A DNA stretch of 64,000 nucleotides from assembly GCA_029202445.1 (NCBI GenBank), contig CP119321.1, positions 1,984,001-2,048,000 on the forward strand, given 5' to 3'. The notes beneath the pieces were generated by a model, which worked only from the letters and a program-made list of their open reading frames with translations, was not told the origin of the DNA and ran no database searches. The DNA is from Candidatus Microbacterium phytovorans. Its GTDB lineage: Bacteria; Actinomycetota; Actinomycetes; Actinomycetales; Microbacteriaceae. Position numbers and translations under genes: made by a program. Positions 41,587 through 50,459 of the stretch are shown here, piece after piece. Each line of letters begins with the position of its first letter. Positions within the stretch are counted from its first letter, which is position 1.

Positions 41587-42575
41587 CGGTTGTCTCCCGC
41601 GTAGTGCACCCACGAGTTGGAGGTGCGGAACATGATGAAGGCGATGGCGGCGACCACGAGGAGCAGCGCCCACGCCATGGCCGACGCGTAGCCCATCTGG
41701 CTGTTCGTGAAGGCGCGCGTGTAGAGGTACACGGTGTAGAAGTTGGTCGCCCCGGCGGGTCCGCCCGTGCCCGAGCCGATGATGTAGGCCGACGCGAAGA
41801 TCTGGAACGCGTGGATCATCTCCAGCAGGAGGTTGAAGAAGATCACCGGCGAGAGCATGGGCAGCGTGACGCTGCGGAACTTGCGGAACGGGCCCGCGCC
41901 GTCGACCGACGCGGCCTCGTAGAGCTCCTGCGGCACCTGCTTGAGGCCGGCGAGGAAGATGACCATCGGGGCGCCGAACTGCCAGACCGCCAGCAGGATC
42001 ATCATCGGGAGGATCAGCGCGGGAACGCCCACCCAGCCGCCGATGTCGATGCCGAACAGGCTCAGCGAGCTGTCGACGGGGCCGCCGGTGGAGAACATCG
42101 CCCGCCACACGATCGCGATGCTGACGCTCGCGCCGATGAGCGAGGGTGCATAGAAGGCCGAGCGGAAGAACCCGGTGCCCCTGCTGCGGAAGTTCAGCAA
42201 CATCGCGACCCCGAGGGCCGCGGCGAGCTTGATCGGGGTGCCCACCACGACGTAGAGCAGGGTGATGCGCACCGAGTCCCACCACACGTCGTCCTGCAGC
42301 ATCCGCTCGAAGTTGCCGAGGCCGATCCACTTGGGCGGGGCGAAGATGTTGTAGTTCGTGAACGCGAGGTAGAGCGAGAAGAGCATGGGTCCCGCCGTGA
42401 GGAGGAAGAACCCGATGAGCCACGGCGAGAGGAAGAGATACCCCGCCGCGTTCTCGCGCCGTCGCAGGCTGCTGCCGCGGCGGTGGGCACCTCCCGTCCG
42501 ACGGTTGCCCGCCGGACGGGAGGCCGGTTCGGCCTGCGGCTGTCGCGTCGCGGTCGCGACCGAATCCGTTGCCAT
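41583..42575 (-). CDS. Carbohydrate ABC transporter permease 1 (MalF-type)
   Basis: 330 residues, with GGAGA before the ATG. An Arg-rich cytoplasmic leader precedes AAGYLFLSPWLIGFFLLTAGPMLFSLYLAFTNYN, the classic CUT1 permease opening. The EAA loop is YEAASVDGAGPFRKFRSVTLPMLSPV. Partner of the 40660 permease. Confidence 0.9.
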   Translation of the reverse strand: MATDSVATATRQPQAEPASRPAGNRRTGGAHRRGSSLRRRENAAGYLFLSPWLIGFFLLTAGPMLFSLYLAFTNYNIFAPPKWIGLGNFERMLQDDVWWDSVRITLLYVVVGTPIKLAAALGVAMLLNFRSRGTGFFRSAFYAPSLIGASVSIAIVWRAMFSTGGPVDSSLSLFGIDIGGWVGVPALILPMMILLAVWQFGAPMVIFLAGLKQVPQELYEAASVDGAGPFRKFRSVTLPMLSPVIFFNLLLEMIHAFQIFASAYIIGSGTGGPAGATNFYTVYLYTRAFTNSQMGYASAMAWALLLVVAAIAFIMFRTSNSWVHYAGDNR

Positions 42576-42613
42576 GATCTCTCCTTGCTCGACTACGTGC
42601 TCGACGGCGGGGC

Positions 42614-43897
42614 TCAGCCCTGCAGGACGACGTTCGCCTCGTCGAAGAACTGCTTGACGGCGTCGTCGACGGTGATGGCACCGAGGCCCAGCGCCTTGCC
42701 GAGGTCCCAGAACTTCTGCTCGAGCGCACCGTAGCCGACGACCGGCACGGGCGGGGCGTCACCGATGCGGTCGGCGACCGAGTCGAGGTAGTCGGCGACC
42801 TGCTTGTCGGCGCCTTCCAGCGCGGCGCCGGCGAGCTTCGAGGAGGATGCCGGGAAGCCCAACGTCGTGCCGAAGATCTCCCCGGCCTTCTCGCTGTTGA
42901 CGACGTAGTCGAGGAAGATGGCCGCCGCCTCCGGGTGCTCCGTGTCGGCGGAGATCGCCATCTGCAGACCGGCCTGGCGGTAGAGGTCCTTGGAGCCCTG
43001 CTTGGCCGTCGGCGGTGCGATGAGCGAGATGGACGATGCGCCCGAGTCGGCGAGGTAGCCGCCGAGGAAGTTGCTCCAGCTCGTCTCGCTCGCGGTGAGG
43101 TTGCCGCCGAAGCCCGACTTCGGGGTGATCTCCTCGAGCTTGTTCTGGGGAACCGTGATGCCGTCGCGCGCGGCGGCTCCCGATTCCCAGAACGCCTTCA
43201 GCTCGTCCTCGGTGAAGCCGAGCTTGCCGTCCTCCGTGTACAGGTTCTTGCCGTCGGCGCGCAGCACGAGCTCGAAGGTCTGGATGCGCTGCGTCACGTC
43301 GGTGCCGCCGTAGACCTTGCCGCCCGTGGCATCCGTCACGCTCTTCATCCACGCCGTGAAGTCCTCGAAGGACGTCCCGCCCTCGGGGGCGGTCAGGTCG
43401 TTGGCGGCGATGAGGTCGTCGTTGACGAAGTTGGCCCAGGCGCTGTAGCCGGTCGGCAGCGAGTACTGCGTGCCGTTCAGCTGACCGGTGCCCAGCAGCG
43501 CCTCGTCGAAGGTGTCGAAGTCGATGTAATCGGACACCGTGGCGAGGTCGAGCACGTAGCCGGGCTCGCCGTACTGGCGCAGGTAGCTGTCGGAGAACTG
43601 CCACACGTCGGGGAGCCCGCCGCCGGCAGCCTCGGTCTGACGCTTCTCCCAGTAGCTCGGGAAGTCGGTGAACTGACCGTTGATCGTGATGTTGGGGTAT
43701 TCCTCGTTGAACGCCGCGATGAGCGCGTCGTACCGTGCGGCGCGGTCGTCGTTGCCCCACCACGTGAAGTTCAGGGTGACCTTCTCGTTGGGGTCGAACG
43801 ACGACGCCGGCTCGCTGGTGCCGGCGCAGCCGGCCAGAGCGAGGGCGGCGCCGGTCACGACGGCGACGGCGGCCAGGGCCCGCTTGGTGCTGAACAT
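42614..43897 (-). CDS. Carbohydrate ABC transporter substrate-binding lipoprotein
   Basis: 427 residues from ATG 43897, preceded by AGAGGA. Lipoprotein signal with lipobox LALAGC (Cys24). The mature sequence has VTLNFTWWGNDDRAARYDALIAAFNEEYPNITI and GLPDVWQFSDSYLRQYGEPGYVLDL, typical of family 1 (CUT1) solute-binding proteins. The sugar is not deducible, but linkage to a GH35 operon with the same operator suggests a galactoside. First gene of its operon. Confidence 0.9.
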   Translation of the reverse strand: MFSTKRALAAVAVVTGAALALAGCAGTSEPASSFDPNEKVTLNFTWWGNDDRAARYDALIAAFNEEYPNITINGQFTDFPSYWEKRQTEAAGGGLPDVWQFSDSYLRQYGEPGYVLDLATVSDYIDFDTFDEALLGTGQLNGTQYSLPTGYSAWANFVNDDLIAANDLTAPEGGTSFEDFTAWMKSVTDATGGKVYGGTDVTQRIQTFELVLRADGKNLYTEDGKLGFTEDELKAFWESGAAARDGITVPQNKLEEITPKSGFGGNLTASETSWSNFLGGYLADSGASSISLIAPPTAKQGSKDLYRQAGLQMAISADTEHPEAAAIFLDYVVNSEKAGEIFGTTLGFPASSSKLAGAALEGADKQVADYLDSVADRIGDAPPVPVVGYGALEQKFWDLGKALGLGAITVDDAVKQFFDEANVVLQG

Positions 43898-44464
43898 CCT
43901 TGTCCTCTCTTCGAACGCCCGTGTTCCGTGTGCCGCGGACGTCCGTTGTCCTTGTGTGCGGTGCGCGCCGCCCGTGCGGGTCGAGTGCTCCAGGAGTCCT
44001 CGTGCAGGTGTTTCCATGTCGGGAAAGCGCTTGCCGGTTACCGTACTACGCGTTGAAACGTTTTGCAACAGATTCCGGAAATCGCTTTCCGCCTGTGATC
44101 TCCGCGCCGCTGGTACCGGTCACAGCCTTCGCCATCGTATCGACCCGCAGGGCCGCCGCGCCGTGGCATCCGCGCCCTTTCGGCCGCGGGCCGCCACCCC
44201 GTCGCGTCGCATCTTCGCGTCTTCGCCCGCGGCAAATCGCGGATGCCACCACCACCCACCCACACAACAACGCCCCCGAACCACCACGCCCCTGCCCGCC
44301 ACCGCGCCCACCACGCCCCCACCCACCACTCGGCCCGCCGCTTCGCCCGCGGCGAATCGCGGATGCCACCGCCTCACACCCGCACAACGACGCCGGCGAA
44401 CCCCCCACCGACGAACCCACGCCCCCGAACCACGCCCCGCCCGCCGACGGCGCGGCGGCGGCGG
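43898..44464. other. Intergenic region: ABC operon promoter region plus a 120-bp repeat
   Basis: No gene is convincing in these 567 bp. 43898-44095 holds the promoter region of the ABC operon with three palindromes (see separate entry). The rest is C-rich: cttcgcccgcggcaaatcgc at 44221 recurs with one mismatch at 44341, exactly 120 bp on, and the following CA/CCG-rich sequence is loosely conserved. Open frames through it translate to Pro-rich low complexity and were rejected. Confidence 0.6.
44022..44090. promoter_or_regulatory. LacI-type operators before the ABC importer operon
   Basis: GGAAAGCGCTTGCC at 44022-44035 and GGAAATCGCTTTCC at 44077-44090 match the GGAAAGCGCTTTCC sites of the neighbouring operons. 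Between them, TTGAAACGTTTTGCAA (44053-44068) is a second, looser palindrome close to general LacI-family operators. Two regulators may act here. Confidence 0.75.
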
Positions 44465-45556
44465 TCAGCGCATGTCGGTGACGGGGCTCGCGAAACCGGA
44501 CCGGTGGGTCGGGTGCGCGGCCAGGTCGGCGGGCGTCACCACCGCGCCGTCGCCCGCGGCGGAGGCGTAGATGGCCGCGACGAGTTCCAGCGCGCGGGCG
44601 GGCTCCTCCGCCGTCGGGGGAAGGGGAGCCCCCGACAAGAGGGCGTCGAAGACGTCCCGCAGCAGCGGCGCGTGGTCACTGCGTTCCTCGATCGCCGGAA
44701 GGTCCCAGTCGTCGGCATCGTCCTCGAAACCCGGCGCGGGCGTGATGACCCAGTTCTCGTGGCCATGACCGTAGAGATGGTCGACCGTCACGGTCGCGCG
44801 TTGCGTGTCGATCCGCACCGAACTCGTCTGTCGCGGCGATACGGCGCTCGTCACCACCTGCGCGACGACCCCGTTGGCAAAGGTGATCGTCGCGGTCGAG
44901 GTGTCCTCGGTCTGCGTCTCGCGATCGAGCCGCCACAACCGCCCCTGCACGCTCGCCCAGTCGCCCAGCAGGAAGCCCAGAAGATCGAGCTGATGGATGC
45001 CGTGGCCGAGCGTCGTCCCGCCCCCCTCGGTCTCCCACGTCCCTCGCCACGGGACGGCGAAGTAGTCCTCGTCGCGGTACCAGAGCGTCTGGCAGACCGC
45101 GAGGAGCGGACGCCCCAACGCTCCCGACTGCAGAAGGCTGCGGACGTGCGCGGCGGCCGTGCCCGTGCGCTGCTGGAACACCACGGCGAGACGCCGATCA
45201 GCCGCGTCGGCGGCGGCGCGCATCTCGTCCAGCTCGTCGAGCGAAGGCGCCGGAGGCTTCTCCACGATGACGTGAGATCCGGCGGCGAACGCGGCGAGCG
45301 TCTGCTCGCGGTGCGCGGCGGGCGGCGTGCACACGAGCACGACATCCGGCCGCTCGGTCGCGAGCAGCACGTCCAGCGAGTCGTAGACCGTCGGCGCGAC
45401 GTCGCGCGCCCATTCGGCTGCGAAGGCCTCGGCGGTGGCCCGCGCCTGATCGGTCACGGCCACCAGCACGGCGTGCGGGTGGTCGAGCACGGCGCGGGCG
45501 TGGAGGTGCGCGACGGCACCGGTTCCGACGATCGCGCAGCGGAGTTCGGTGGTCAT
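44465..45556 (-). CDS. Gfo/Idh/MocA family oxidoreductase
   Basis: 363 residues from ATG 45556 with GGAG 8 nt upstream. Rossmann start LRCAIVGTGAVAHLHARAVLD, DVVLVCTPPAAHREQTLAAF, the VEKPPAPSLDELDEM EKP motif, and GGTTLGHGIHQLDLLGFLLGDW with the catalytic His-x3-Asp pair. It is shorter and of a different subgroup from the enzyme at 38678. Its direction and position between the ABC operon and the GH35 operon suggest it acts on the same sugar. The upstream frame is a Pro-run from the G-rich repeat and not coding. Confidence 0.87.
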   Translation of the reverse strand: MTTELRCAIVGTGAVAHLHARAVLDHPHAVLVAVTDQARATAEAFAAEWARDVAPTVYDSLDVLLATERPDVVLVCTPPAAHREQTLAAFAAGSHVIVEKPPAPSLDELDEMRAAADAADRRLAVVFQQRTGTAAAHVRSLLQSGALGRPLLAVCQTLWYRDEDYFAVPWRGTWETEGGGTTLGHGIHQLDLLGFLLGDWASVQGRLWRLDRETQTEDTSTATITFANGVVAQVVTSAVSPRQTSSVRIDTQRATVTVDHLYGHGHENWVITPAPGFEDDADDWDLPAIEERSDHAPLLRDVFDALLSGAPLPPTAEEPARALELVAAIYASAAGDGAVVTPADLAAHPTHRSGFASPVTDMR

Positions 45557-45953
45557 GCGCGGATCTCCTCGGGAGTGCGGGGGCGGGGCGGGGGCGGGTC
45601 GGGGCGGCGGCGGCGGTGGCGGTGGCGGTGGCGGTGACGGTGACGGTGGCGGTGGCGGTGGCGGCCAGCGTGGCAGGATTTCGGAGATTCGCACGAAATG
45701 CGGAGCGAGGTTGCCGAGGCATCCGCTCTTTTGCGTTTTCTCCGAAGTTTCCTCGTCGAGCCCTCGTCGAGCCGCTGTCGAGCCCTCGTCGAGCCGCTGT
45801 CAGGCCCTCGTCGAGCCCTCGTCGAGCCCCCGTCGAGCCCTCATCGAGCCCCCGTCGAGCCCTCGTCGTCGAGCCGCTGTCGTCGCGTCCACGATAGATG
45901 CTCCTCCGGGAAAGCGCTATCCGCCCACGCCGCGAAAGTCCTAGGCTGAGCGT
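45557..45953. other. Intergenic region with G-rich and GTCGAG repeats and an operator
   Basis: These 397 bp between divergent genes hold three parts. A G-rich strand with GGGGGC runs and (GGTGGC)n hexamers occupies 45576-45662. About twelve copies of an 11-12-bp unit ccctcgtcgag lie at 45751-45893. A LacI-type operator and -10 box lie at 45909-45947. No gene is supported; frames through the repeats give Ser/Arg/Glu low complexity. Confidence 0.75.
45909..45947 (+). promoter_or_regulatory. Operator and leaderless promoter of the GH35 operon
   Basis: GGAAAGCGCTATCC at 45909-45922 (one mismatch to the shared palindrome) overlaps the expected -35 position. TAGGCT at 45942-45947 is the -10, 6 nt before the ATG at 45954. 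A bound LacI regulator would block RNA polymerase here. Confidence 0.7.
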
Positions 45954-46958
45954 ATGAGCACCCCCTACGCCGCGGCCTTCGACATCGCGCGCGGCCACGT
46001 TGCATCTGGTCGTCTGCCCACCGCGGTGCTCGGCATCGCCACCGCCGACGGCACGGTCGCCCTCGACGCGTTCGGCACGGCCGCACTCGACTCCGGCACC
46101 ACGCGCGCCGTCACCGTCGACGACACCTTCCGCCTCTTCTCGGTGACCAAACCCCTCCTGGGCATCGCCGCCGCGCGCGCCGTCGAACGGGGCCTCCTCT
46201 CGCTCCAGACGCCGCTCGCCGAGGCGCTCCCCGCGTTCGGTGCCGAACGCGGGGACACGGTGCGCCTGTCGCACCTCGTGAGCCACACGTCCGGGATCTC
46301 CGAACCCGCCCTCGACACGGCCCTTCCGCTCCGCCACGAGCTCCTGCACCGGGGGCGCGACTTCGCGGCGGGCACGGCATCCCGCTACTCGACGATCGCC
46401 TTCGAGGGCATCGCGGCGCTGCACGAGCACGCGACGGGAACGACGTGGGATGCCGGTGTCGCACAGTGGGCGGACGAGATCGGTGCGACGGGGATGACGC
46501 TCGACCCCGACGACGCGGTGGCCGTGCCCGACGCCGCGGCCGCGGGGCTGGACATGCCCCGCTTCCTCGCGACCCGTGCGCCGGGCGCCGGCCTCTCGGG
46601 GCGCGCGGACGATCTGCTCCGTGTCGGGTCGGAGCTCCTGCGCATCCACGCGGGAGCCGGCGACGGCATCCTGCGCCCCGCGACCCTCGAGATGATGCGG
46701 CGCCCCCTCACGGGCGACCTCCCGCGCCTCGAGCCGTACACCGCCGAGCGCGGTCAGGACTGGGGCTTCACGTGGAACCTCCGCACGCGGGCGCCGGGGC
46801 TCATCGACCGCGACGTGTACGGCCACGGCGGGTGGTCGGGCACGGAGCTGTGGGTGCACCCGTCCGCGGGCGTCGCGTGGGTGTTCCTCACCAATCAGGC
46901 GGAGCGCCCCGGCGTCGATATCGACCTGCTCGACAACGCGGTGGTGTCGGCGCGATGA
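45954..46958 (+). CDS. Serine hydrolase, beta-lactamase/esterase class C-like
   Basis: 334 residues. Catalytic Ser63-x2-Lys66 in FSVTKPLLG, the Tyr motif in SRYSTIAFEG, and HGGWSGTELW in place of the KTG motif. There is no signal peptide, so it acts in the cytoplasm. This fits the EstB/penicillin-binding-like esterases, not true beta-lactamases. It is coupled by ATGA to a beta-galactosidase and may deacylate the sugar substrate; that is inference. Confidence 0.85.
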   Translation: MSTPYAAAFDIARGHVASGRLPTAVLGIATADGTVALDAFGTAALDSGTTRAVTVDDTFRLFSVTKPLLGIAAARAVERGLLSLQTPLAEALPAFGAERGDTVRLSHLVSHTSGISEPALDTALPLRHELLHRGRDFAAGTASRYSTIAFEGIAALHEHATGTTWDAGVAQWADEIGATGMTLDPDDAVAVPDAAAAGLDMPRFLATRAPGAGLSGRADDLLRVGSELLRIHAGAGDGILRPATLEMMRRPLTGDLPRLEPYTAERGQDWGFTWNLRTRAPGLIDRDVYGHGGWSGTELWVHPSAGVAWVFLTNQAERPGVDIDLLDNAVVSAR

Positions 46959-49282
46959 CCCTCCCCGCTCACACCGTGCGGCACCGCCCCTGGCCGGGGC
47001 CCGCATCGCCGGCGGCACTGCCGATCGCATCCGAGGCTGCTCGCGGCCTGTCCGTCACCGACCGCGCCGTGCTGCGGGGCGGCACGGCGTTCGTCCCGGT
47101 CTCGGGCGAGCTGCACTACAGCCGACTCCCCCGGGCGCGATGGGGCGAACGTCTGCGGCAGCTCCGCGCCGGCGGCGTGACGCTCGCGTCGACCTACGTC
47201 TTCTGGAACCACCATGTCGCCGAGCGCGGACGCCCGCGGTTCGACGGCGATCTCGACGTCGCCGCCTTCGTCGACGAGGTGGCAGCGACCGGGCTCGAGC
47301 TCGTGCTGCGGATCGGGCCGTGGGCGCACGGCGAGGCGCGAAACGGCGGGTTCCCGGACTGGGTGCAGGATGCCGATGTCGCACATCGCACGGACGACCC
47401 CGCCTATCTGGACCTCGTCCGGGAGTGGTTCGCCCAGCTCGCGGCGGCCCTGGACGGACGTGCGCGTGCGGGCGGTCCGATCGTGGCGATCCAGATCGAG
47501 AACGAGCTCTACGACCGGCCGGAGCACATCTCGACCCTCATCGGCCTGGCCCGCGAGGCCGGCATGTCGGCGCCGCTGTGGACGGCGACGGCGTGGGGCG
47601 GCGCGCAGCTCCCGGCCGGCGAGGTGGTGCCGCTGTTCGGCGGATACGCCGACGGCTTCTGGGTCGATCCGGAGGGCGGGTGGCAGCCGAACTTCCGCGC
47701 GCACTTCTTCCCCTCGCACGACTGGGACGACCCCGGCGTCGGTGAGGACGTGCGCGCGACACAGGGCTTCGCCGAAGCCGTCGCCGAAGCCGTCGCCGAT
47801 GCCGGGGCCGAAGCCGCTGCCGATGCCGACGCCGGGGCCGCTGCCGAGGCCGCGAGCCGTCGCGCCGACCTGCACGGCTTCCCGCCCGCGACGTGCGAAC
47901 TGGGTTCCGGGATGGCGACCGCCTACCACCGTCGCCCGGTGCTCGCGGCACGCGACATCGCGGCGCTGGCGCACGTGAAGATCGGCAACGGCTCCGCCTG
48001 GCAGGGGTACTACATGTACGTGGGCGGGCGGAATCCGCGCGCCGGACTGCAGGAGAGTCAGGCGACCGGCTACCCGAACGACCTGCCGGAGTGGAGCTAC
48101 GACTTCCACGCCCCGATCGGTCAGTCCGGCGACCTGCACCCGTCGGGGCACGAGCTGCGCGCTCAGCACGCGTTCCTCGCGGCCTTCGGAGATCGCCTGG
48201 GCGGCATGACGTCGTCGCTTCCGGACGCGGGCCCCGGCGGGTTCACGGATCGCACGACGCTCCGGTGGGCACTGCGCTCCGACGGCGACGAGGCGTTCGT
48301 GGTCGTGAGCCACCATCAGCCGTACGAGCAGGTCGAGGAGGTGCGCGGCGTGCAGCTCACGCTCGCGCTCGATGCCGAGGTGCTCACGATCCCCTCGCGC
48401 CCTATCGACATCCCCGCGGGCACCCTCGCGCGCTGGCCCGTGGGGCTGCGGCTCGGCGCAGCCCCGGGCGCGACACGGCTGCGGTGGGTGACGGCATCCG
48501 CCCTGACGCTGCTTCCGCCTGAGCCGCACGCGGCGACGGATGCCACGGAGGCGACGCTCGTCGTGGCCGCGACCCCCGGCATCCCCGTCGAAGTCTGCGT
48601 CGAGGGCGAGGAGCCGCGGGACGTGCCGGTCGGGGTGCATCGCGTGGGCGACGGGCGGCTGCTCGTGGTCGCCGACGCGCACCGGGTGTGGGTCCACGGC
48701 CACGAGGTGTTCGAGACCGACGGCGAGCTCGCGACCGGCGACGCCGGAGTCGCGGTGAGGGATGCCACGTGGCTCCGCCGGTACGACCGCGCCGCGGGAG
48801 GGTGGGTCGATGCCGCCGTCGCACCGTCGCTGGAGCCCGTTCCGCCGCGCGCCGTGGGGGTGACCGCGGTGCGTGCCGCGGGGGACGTCCCCGACGACTA
48901 CGGCTTCGGCGGTCGGCGGCACAGCGCCCCGTCCGCCGAGGTGCTCGAGGAGCGCGCCGCGGTGTTCGCACTCGAGGTCGGCACGTGGGACGGGGATGCC
49001 GTGCTCGACATCGACTGGGCCGGCGACGTCGCCCAGCTCTGCGTGGACGGCGAGGTCGTCGACGACAGGTTCTGGGACGGCGAGCGCTGGTCGGTCTCGC
49101 TCCCCGACGTGAGGGCGACCCCGGACAGCGTGCTGACGCTCCGCGTGCTCCCCCTGTCGACGAGATCGACCGTGTGGCTTCCGCCGGAAGCGGCCGCCTG
49201 CCGCGCCGCCGCCGCGGGGTCGCTGGTGGCCGTCGACGCCGTCGCCCTGCGCATCCGCACCCCGTGGCATCCGGCGGGGTGA
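46955..49282 (+). CDS. Glycoside hydrolase family 35 beta-galactosidase
   Basis: 775 residues from ATG 46955 (ATGA overlap). The GH35 catalytic barrel has PVSGELHYSRLPRARW, STYVFWNHHVAERG, LRIGPWAHGEARNGGFPDWV and the acid/base Glu in GGPIVAIQIENELY. The C-terminal half has beta-sandwich domains (DIDWAGDVAQLCVDGEVVDDRFWDGERW resembles the GH35 jelly roll). No signal peptide is seen, so substrates must be imported. An Ala/Glu/Asp hexanucleotide-repeat insert (47771-47856) follows the barrel loop. It ends at a bidirectional terminator. Confidence 0.9.
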   Translation: MTLPAHTVRHRPWPGPASPAALPIASEAARGLSVTDRAVLRGGTAFVPVSGELHYSRLPRARWGERLRQLRAGGVTLASTYVFWNHHVAERGRPRFDGDLDVAAFVDEVAATGLELVLRIGPWAHGEARNGGFPDWVQDADVAHRTDDPAYLDLVREWFAQLAAALDGRARAGGPIVAIQIENELYDRPEHISTLIGLAREAGMSAPLWTATAWGGAQLPAGEVVPLFGGYADGFWVDPEGGWQPNFRAHFFPSHDWDDPGVGEDVRATQGFAEAVAEAVADAGAEAAADADAGAAAEAASRRADLHGFPPATCELGSGMATAYHRRPVLAARDIAALAHVKIGNGSAWQGYYMYVGGRNPRAGLQESQATGYPNDLPEWSYDFHAPIGQSGDLHPSGHELRAQHAFLAAFGDRLGGMTSSLPDAGPGGFTDRTTLRWALRSDGDEAFVVVSHHQPYEQVEEVRGVQLTLALDAEVLTIPSRPIDIPAGTLARWPVGLRLGAAPGATRLRWVTASALTLLPPEPHAATDATEATLVVAATPGIPVEVCVEGEEPRDVPVGVHRVGDGRLLVVADAHRVWVHGHEVFETDGELATGDAGVAVRDATWLRRYDRAAGGWVDAAVAPSLEPVPPRAVGVTAVRAAGDVPDDYGFGGRRHSAPSAEVLEERAAVFALEVGTWDGDAVLDIDWAGDVAQLCVDGEVVDDRFWDGERWSVSLPDVRATPDSVLTLRVLPLSTRSTVWLPPEAAACRAAAAGSLVAVDAVALRIRTPWHPAG
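47771..47856 (+). repeat. Hexanucleotide repeat inside the GH35 gene
   Basis: About 14 units of the form gccgaa/gccgat/gccggg encode an in-frame AEAVAEAVADAGAEAAADAD tract. Unit length 6 keeps the frame with any copy-number change, so the tract length could vary between strains without inactivating the enzyme. Confidence 0.8.
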
Positions 49283-49303
49283 GCGGATTCCCGTGCCCAC
49301 GCG

Positions 49304-49349
49304 GCAGCGCCCCCGGAGCCGACGCGAGATCGGCATCCGGGGGCGCTGC
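49304..49349. terminator. Bidirectional hairpin terminator
   Basis: GCAGCGCCCCCGG (49304-49316) pairs perfectly with CCGGGGGCGCTGC (49337-49349). A second inner stem GCCGA/TCGGC (49318-49322 with 49330-49334) extends it. It lies between the convergent GH35 gene and rhamnose binding-protein gene and would stop both transcripts. Confidence 0.85.
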
Positions 49350-49357
49350 GGGGTGAC

Positions 49358-50401
49358 TCAGAAGTCGAAGTTCCCGATGTTCTCCTTGTCGAAGACGTAC
49401 GGGTCGCCGAGCAGCACGGTGGAGTCCGCGCCGACTTCGTAGGAGCCGAGGTCGCCCGCCTCGAAGCTGTCGCCCTCCGCACCGGTGATGTCGCCCTTGA
49501 TGAGGGCGGCCGCGGCGTAGGCGGCGAGGTAGCCGAGCTCTTCCGGGTTCCACAGCGCGAACGCGGTGACGGTGCCGTCCTCGACGTACTCGCGCATCTG
49601 GTTCGGGGTGCCGAGGCCGGTCAGCGCGACCTTGCCCTTGTAGTCCGACGTCGACAGGTAGCGGGCCGCGGCGGCGACACCGACCGTGGTGGGCGAGATG
49701 ATGCCCTTCAGGTTCGGGTGCGACTGCAGCAGCGCCGCGGTCTTGTCGAACGACGTCTGGTCGTCGTCGTCGCCGTAGACCGTCTCGACGAGGGTGATGT
49801 TCGGGTGGTCGGCCGCGAGGATCTCCTTCATCGTCTCGATCCACGCGTTCTGGTTGGTCGCGTTGGCGGATGCCGAGAGGATCGCGATCTCGCCCTCGTC
49901 GCCGATCTGCTCCGCGATGAGGTCGACCTGGATCTTGGCGATCCCGTCGGCCGTCGCCTGGTTGATGAACAGGTCGCGGCAGTCGGGGTTCGTGTCGGAG
50001 TCGAACGTGACGACCTTGACGCCGGCGTCGCGTGCCTCGTTGAGGGCGTCGCAGATCGCCTGCGGGTCGTTGGCCGACACGACGAGCGCGCCGACGCCCT
50101 GCTGGGTTGCCGTGTTGATGTAGCTGACCTGAGCGTCCGGGGTGGCCTCGGCCGGTCCCACCTCGGCGAAGGTCCCGCCGAGCTCGTCGACGGCGGCCTT
50201 GCCACCCTTGCTGGAGGTGTCGAAGTAGGGGTTGCCCAGGTTCTTCGGCAGGAACGTGATCGCCAGGTTGGCGGTGTCGCCGCCGTCGCCCGTCGAACCC
50301 GGCGCGGGCGTCGTGCCGGTGTCGGCGCAGCCGGCGAGCGCGAGCGCGGCGACGACGGCGACGGCCGCGACGGCCGCGACGCGTGTGCGTGCAAACATCA
50401 T
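49358..50401 (-). CDS. rhaS: Rhamnose-type ABC transporter substrate-binding lipoprotein
   Basis: 347 residues, AAAGGA before the ATG. Lipobox LALAGC (Cys25). Mature sequence NLAITFLPKNLGNPYFDTSSKGGKAAVDELGGTF is close to RhaS of rhizobial rhamnose importers, with VSANDPQAICDALNEARDAGVKVVTFDSD and CRDLFINQAT. Last gene of the leftward importer operon, 58 bp after the permease; the rhamnose assignment rests on the catabolic genes alongside. Confidence 0.88.
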   Translation of the reverse strand: MMFARTRVAAVAAVAVVAALALAGCADTGTTPAPGSTGDGGDTANLAITFLPKNLGNPYFDTSSKGGKAAVDELGGTFAEVGPAEATPDAQVSYINTATQQGVGALVVSANDPQAICDALNEARDAGVKVVTFDSDTNPDCRDLFINQATADGIAKIQVDLIAEQIGDEGEIAILSASANATNQNAWIETMKEILAADHPNITLVETVYGDDDDQTSFDKTAALLQSHPNLKGIISPTTVGVAAAARYLSTSDYKGKVALTGLGTPNQMREYVEDGTVTAFALWNPEELGYLAAYAAAALIKGDITGAEGDSFEAGDLGSYEVGADSTVLLGDPYVFDKENIGNFDF

Positions 50402-50459
50402 TGTTTTCCTTTCGTGGGTGCGCCGCGACGGATGTCGTCGGCCGGGGTCGCGCAGCAGA

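Noticed and set aside
43900..44481. 193-codon Pro/Arg-rich plus-strand frame upstream of the oxidoreductase
   Set aside because: No ribosome-binding site, low-complexity composition and overlap with the ABC operon promoter region.
45751..45893. GTCGAG array as a CRISPR
   Set aside because: Units are 11-12 bp with no spacers and no cas genes nearby.
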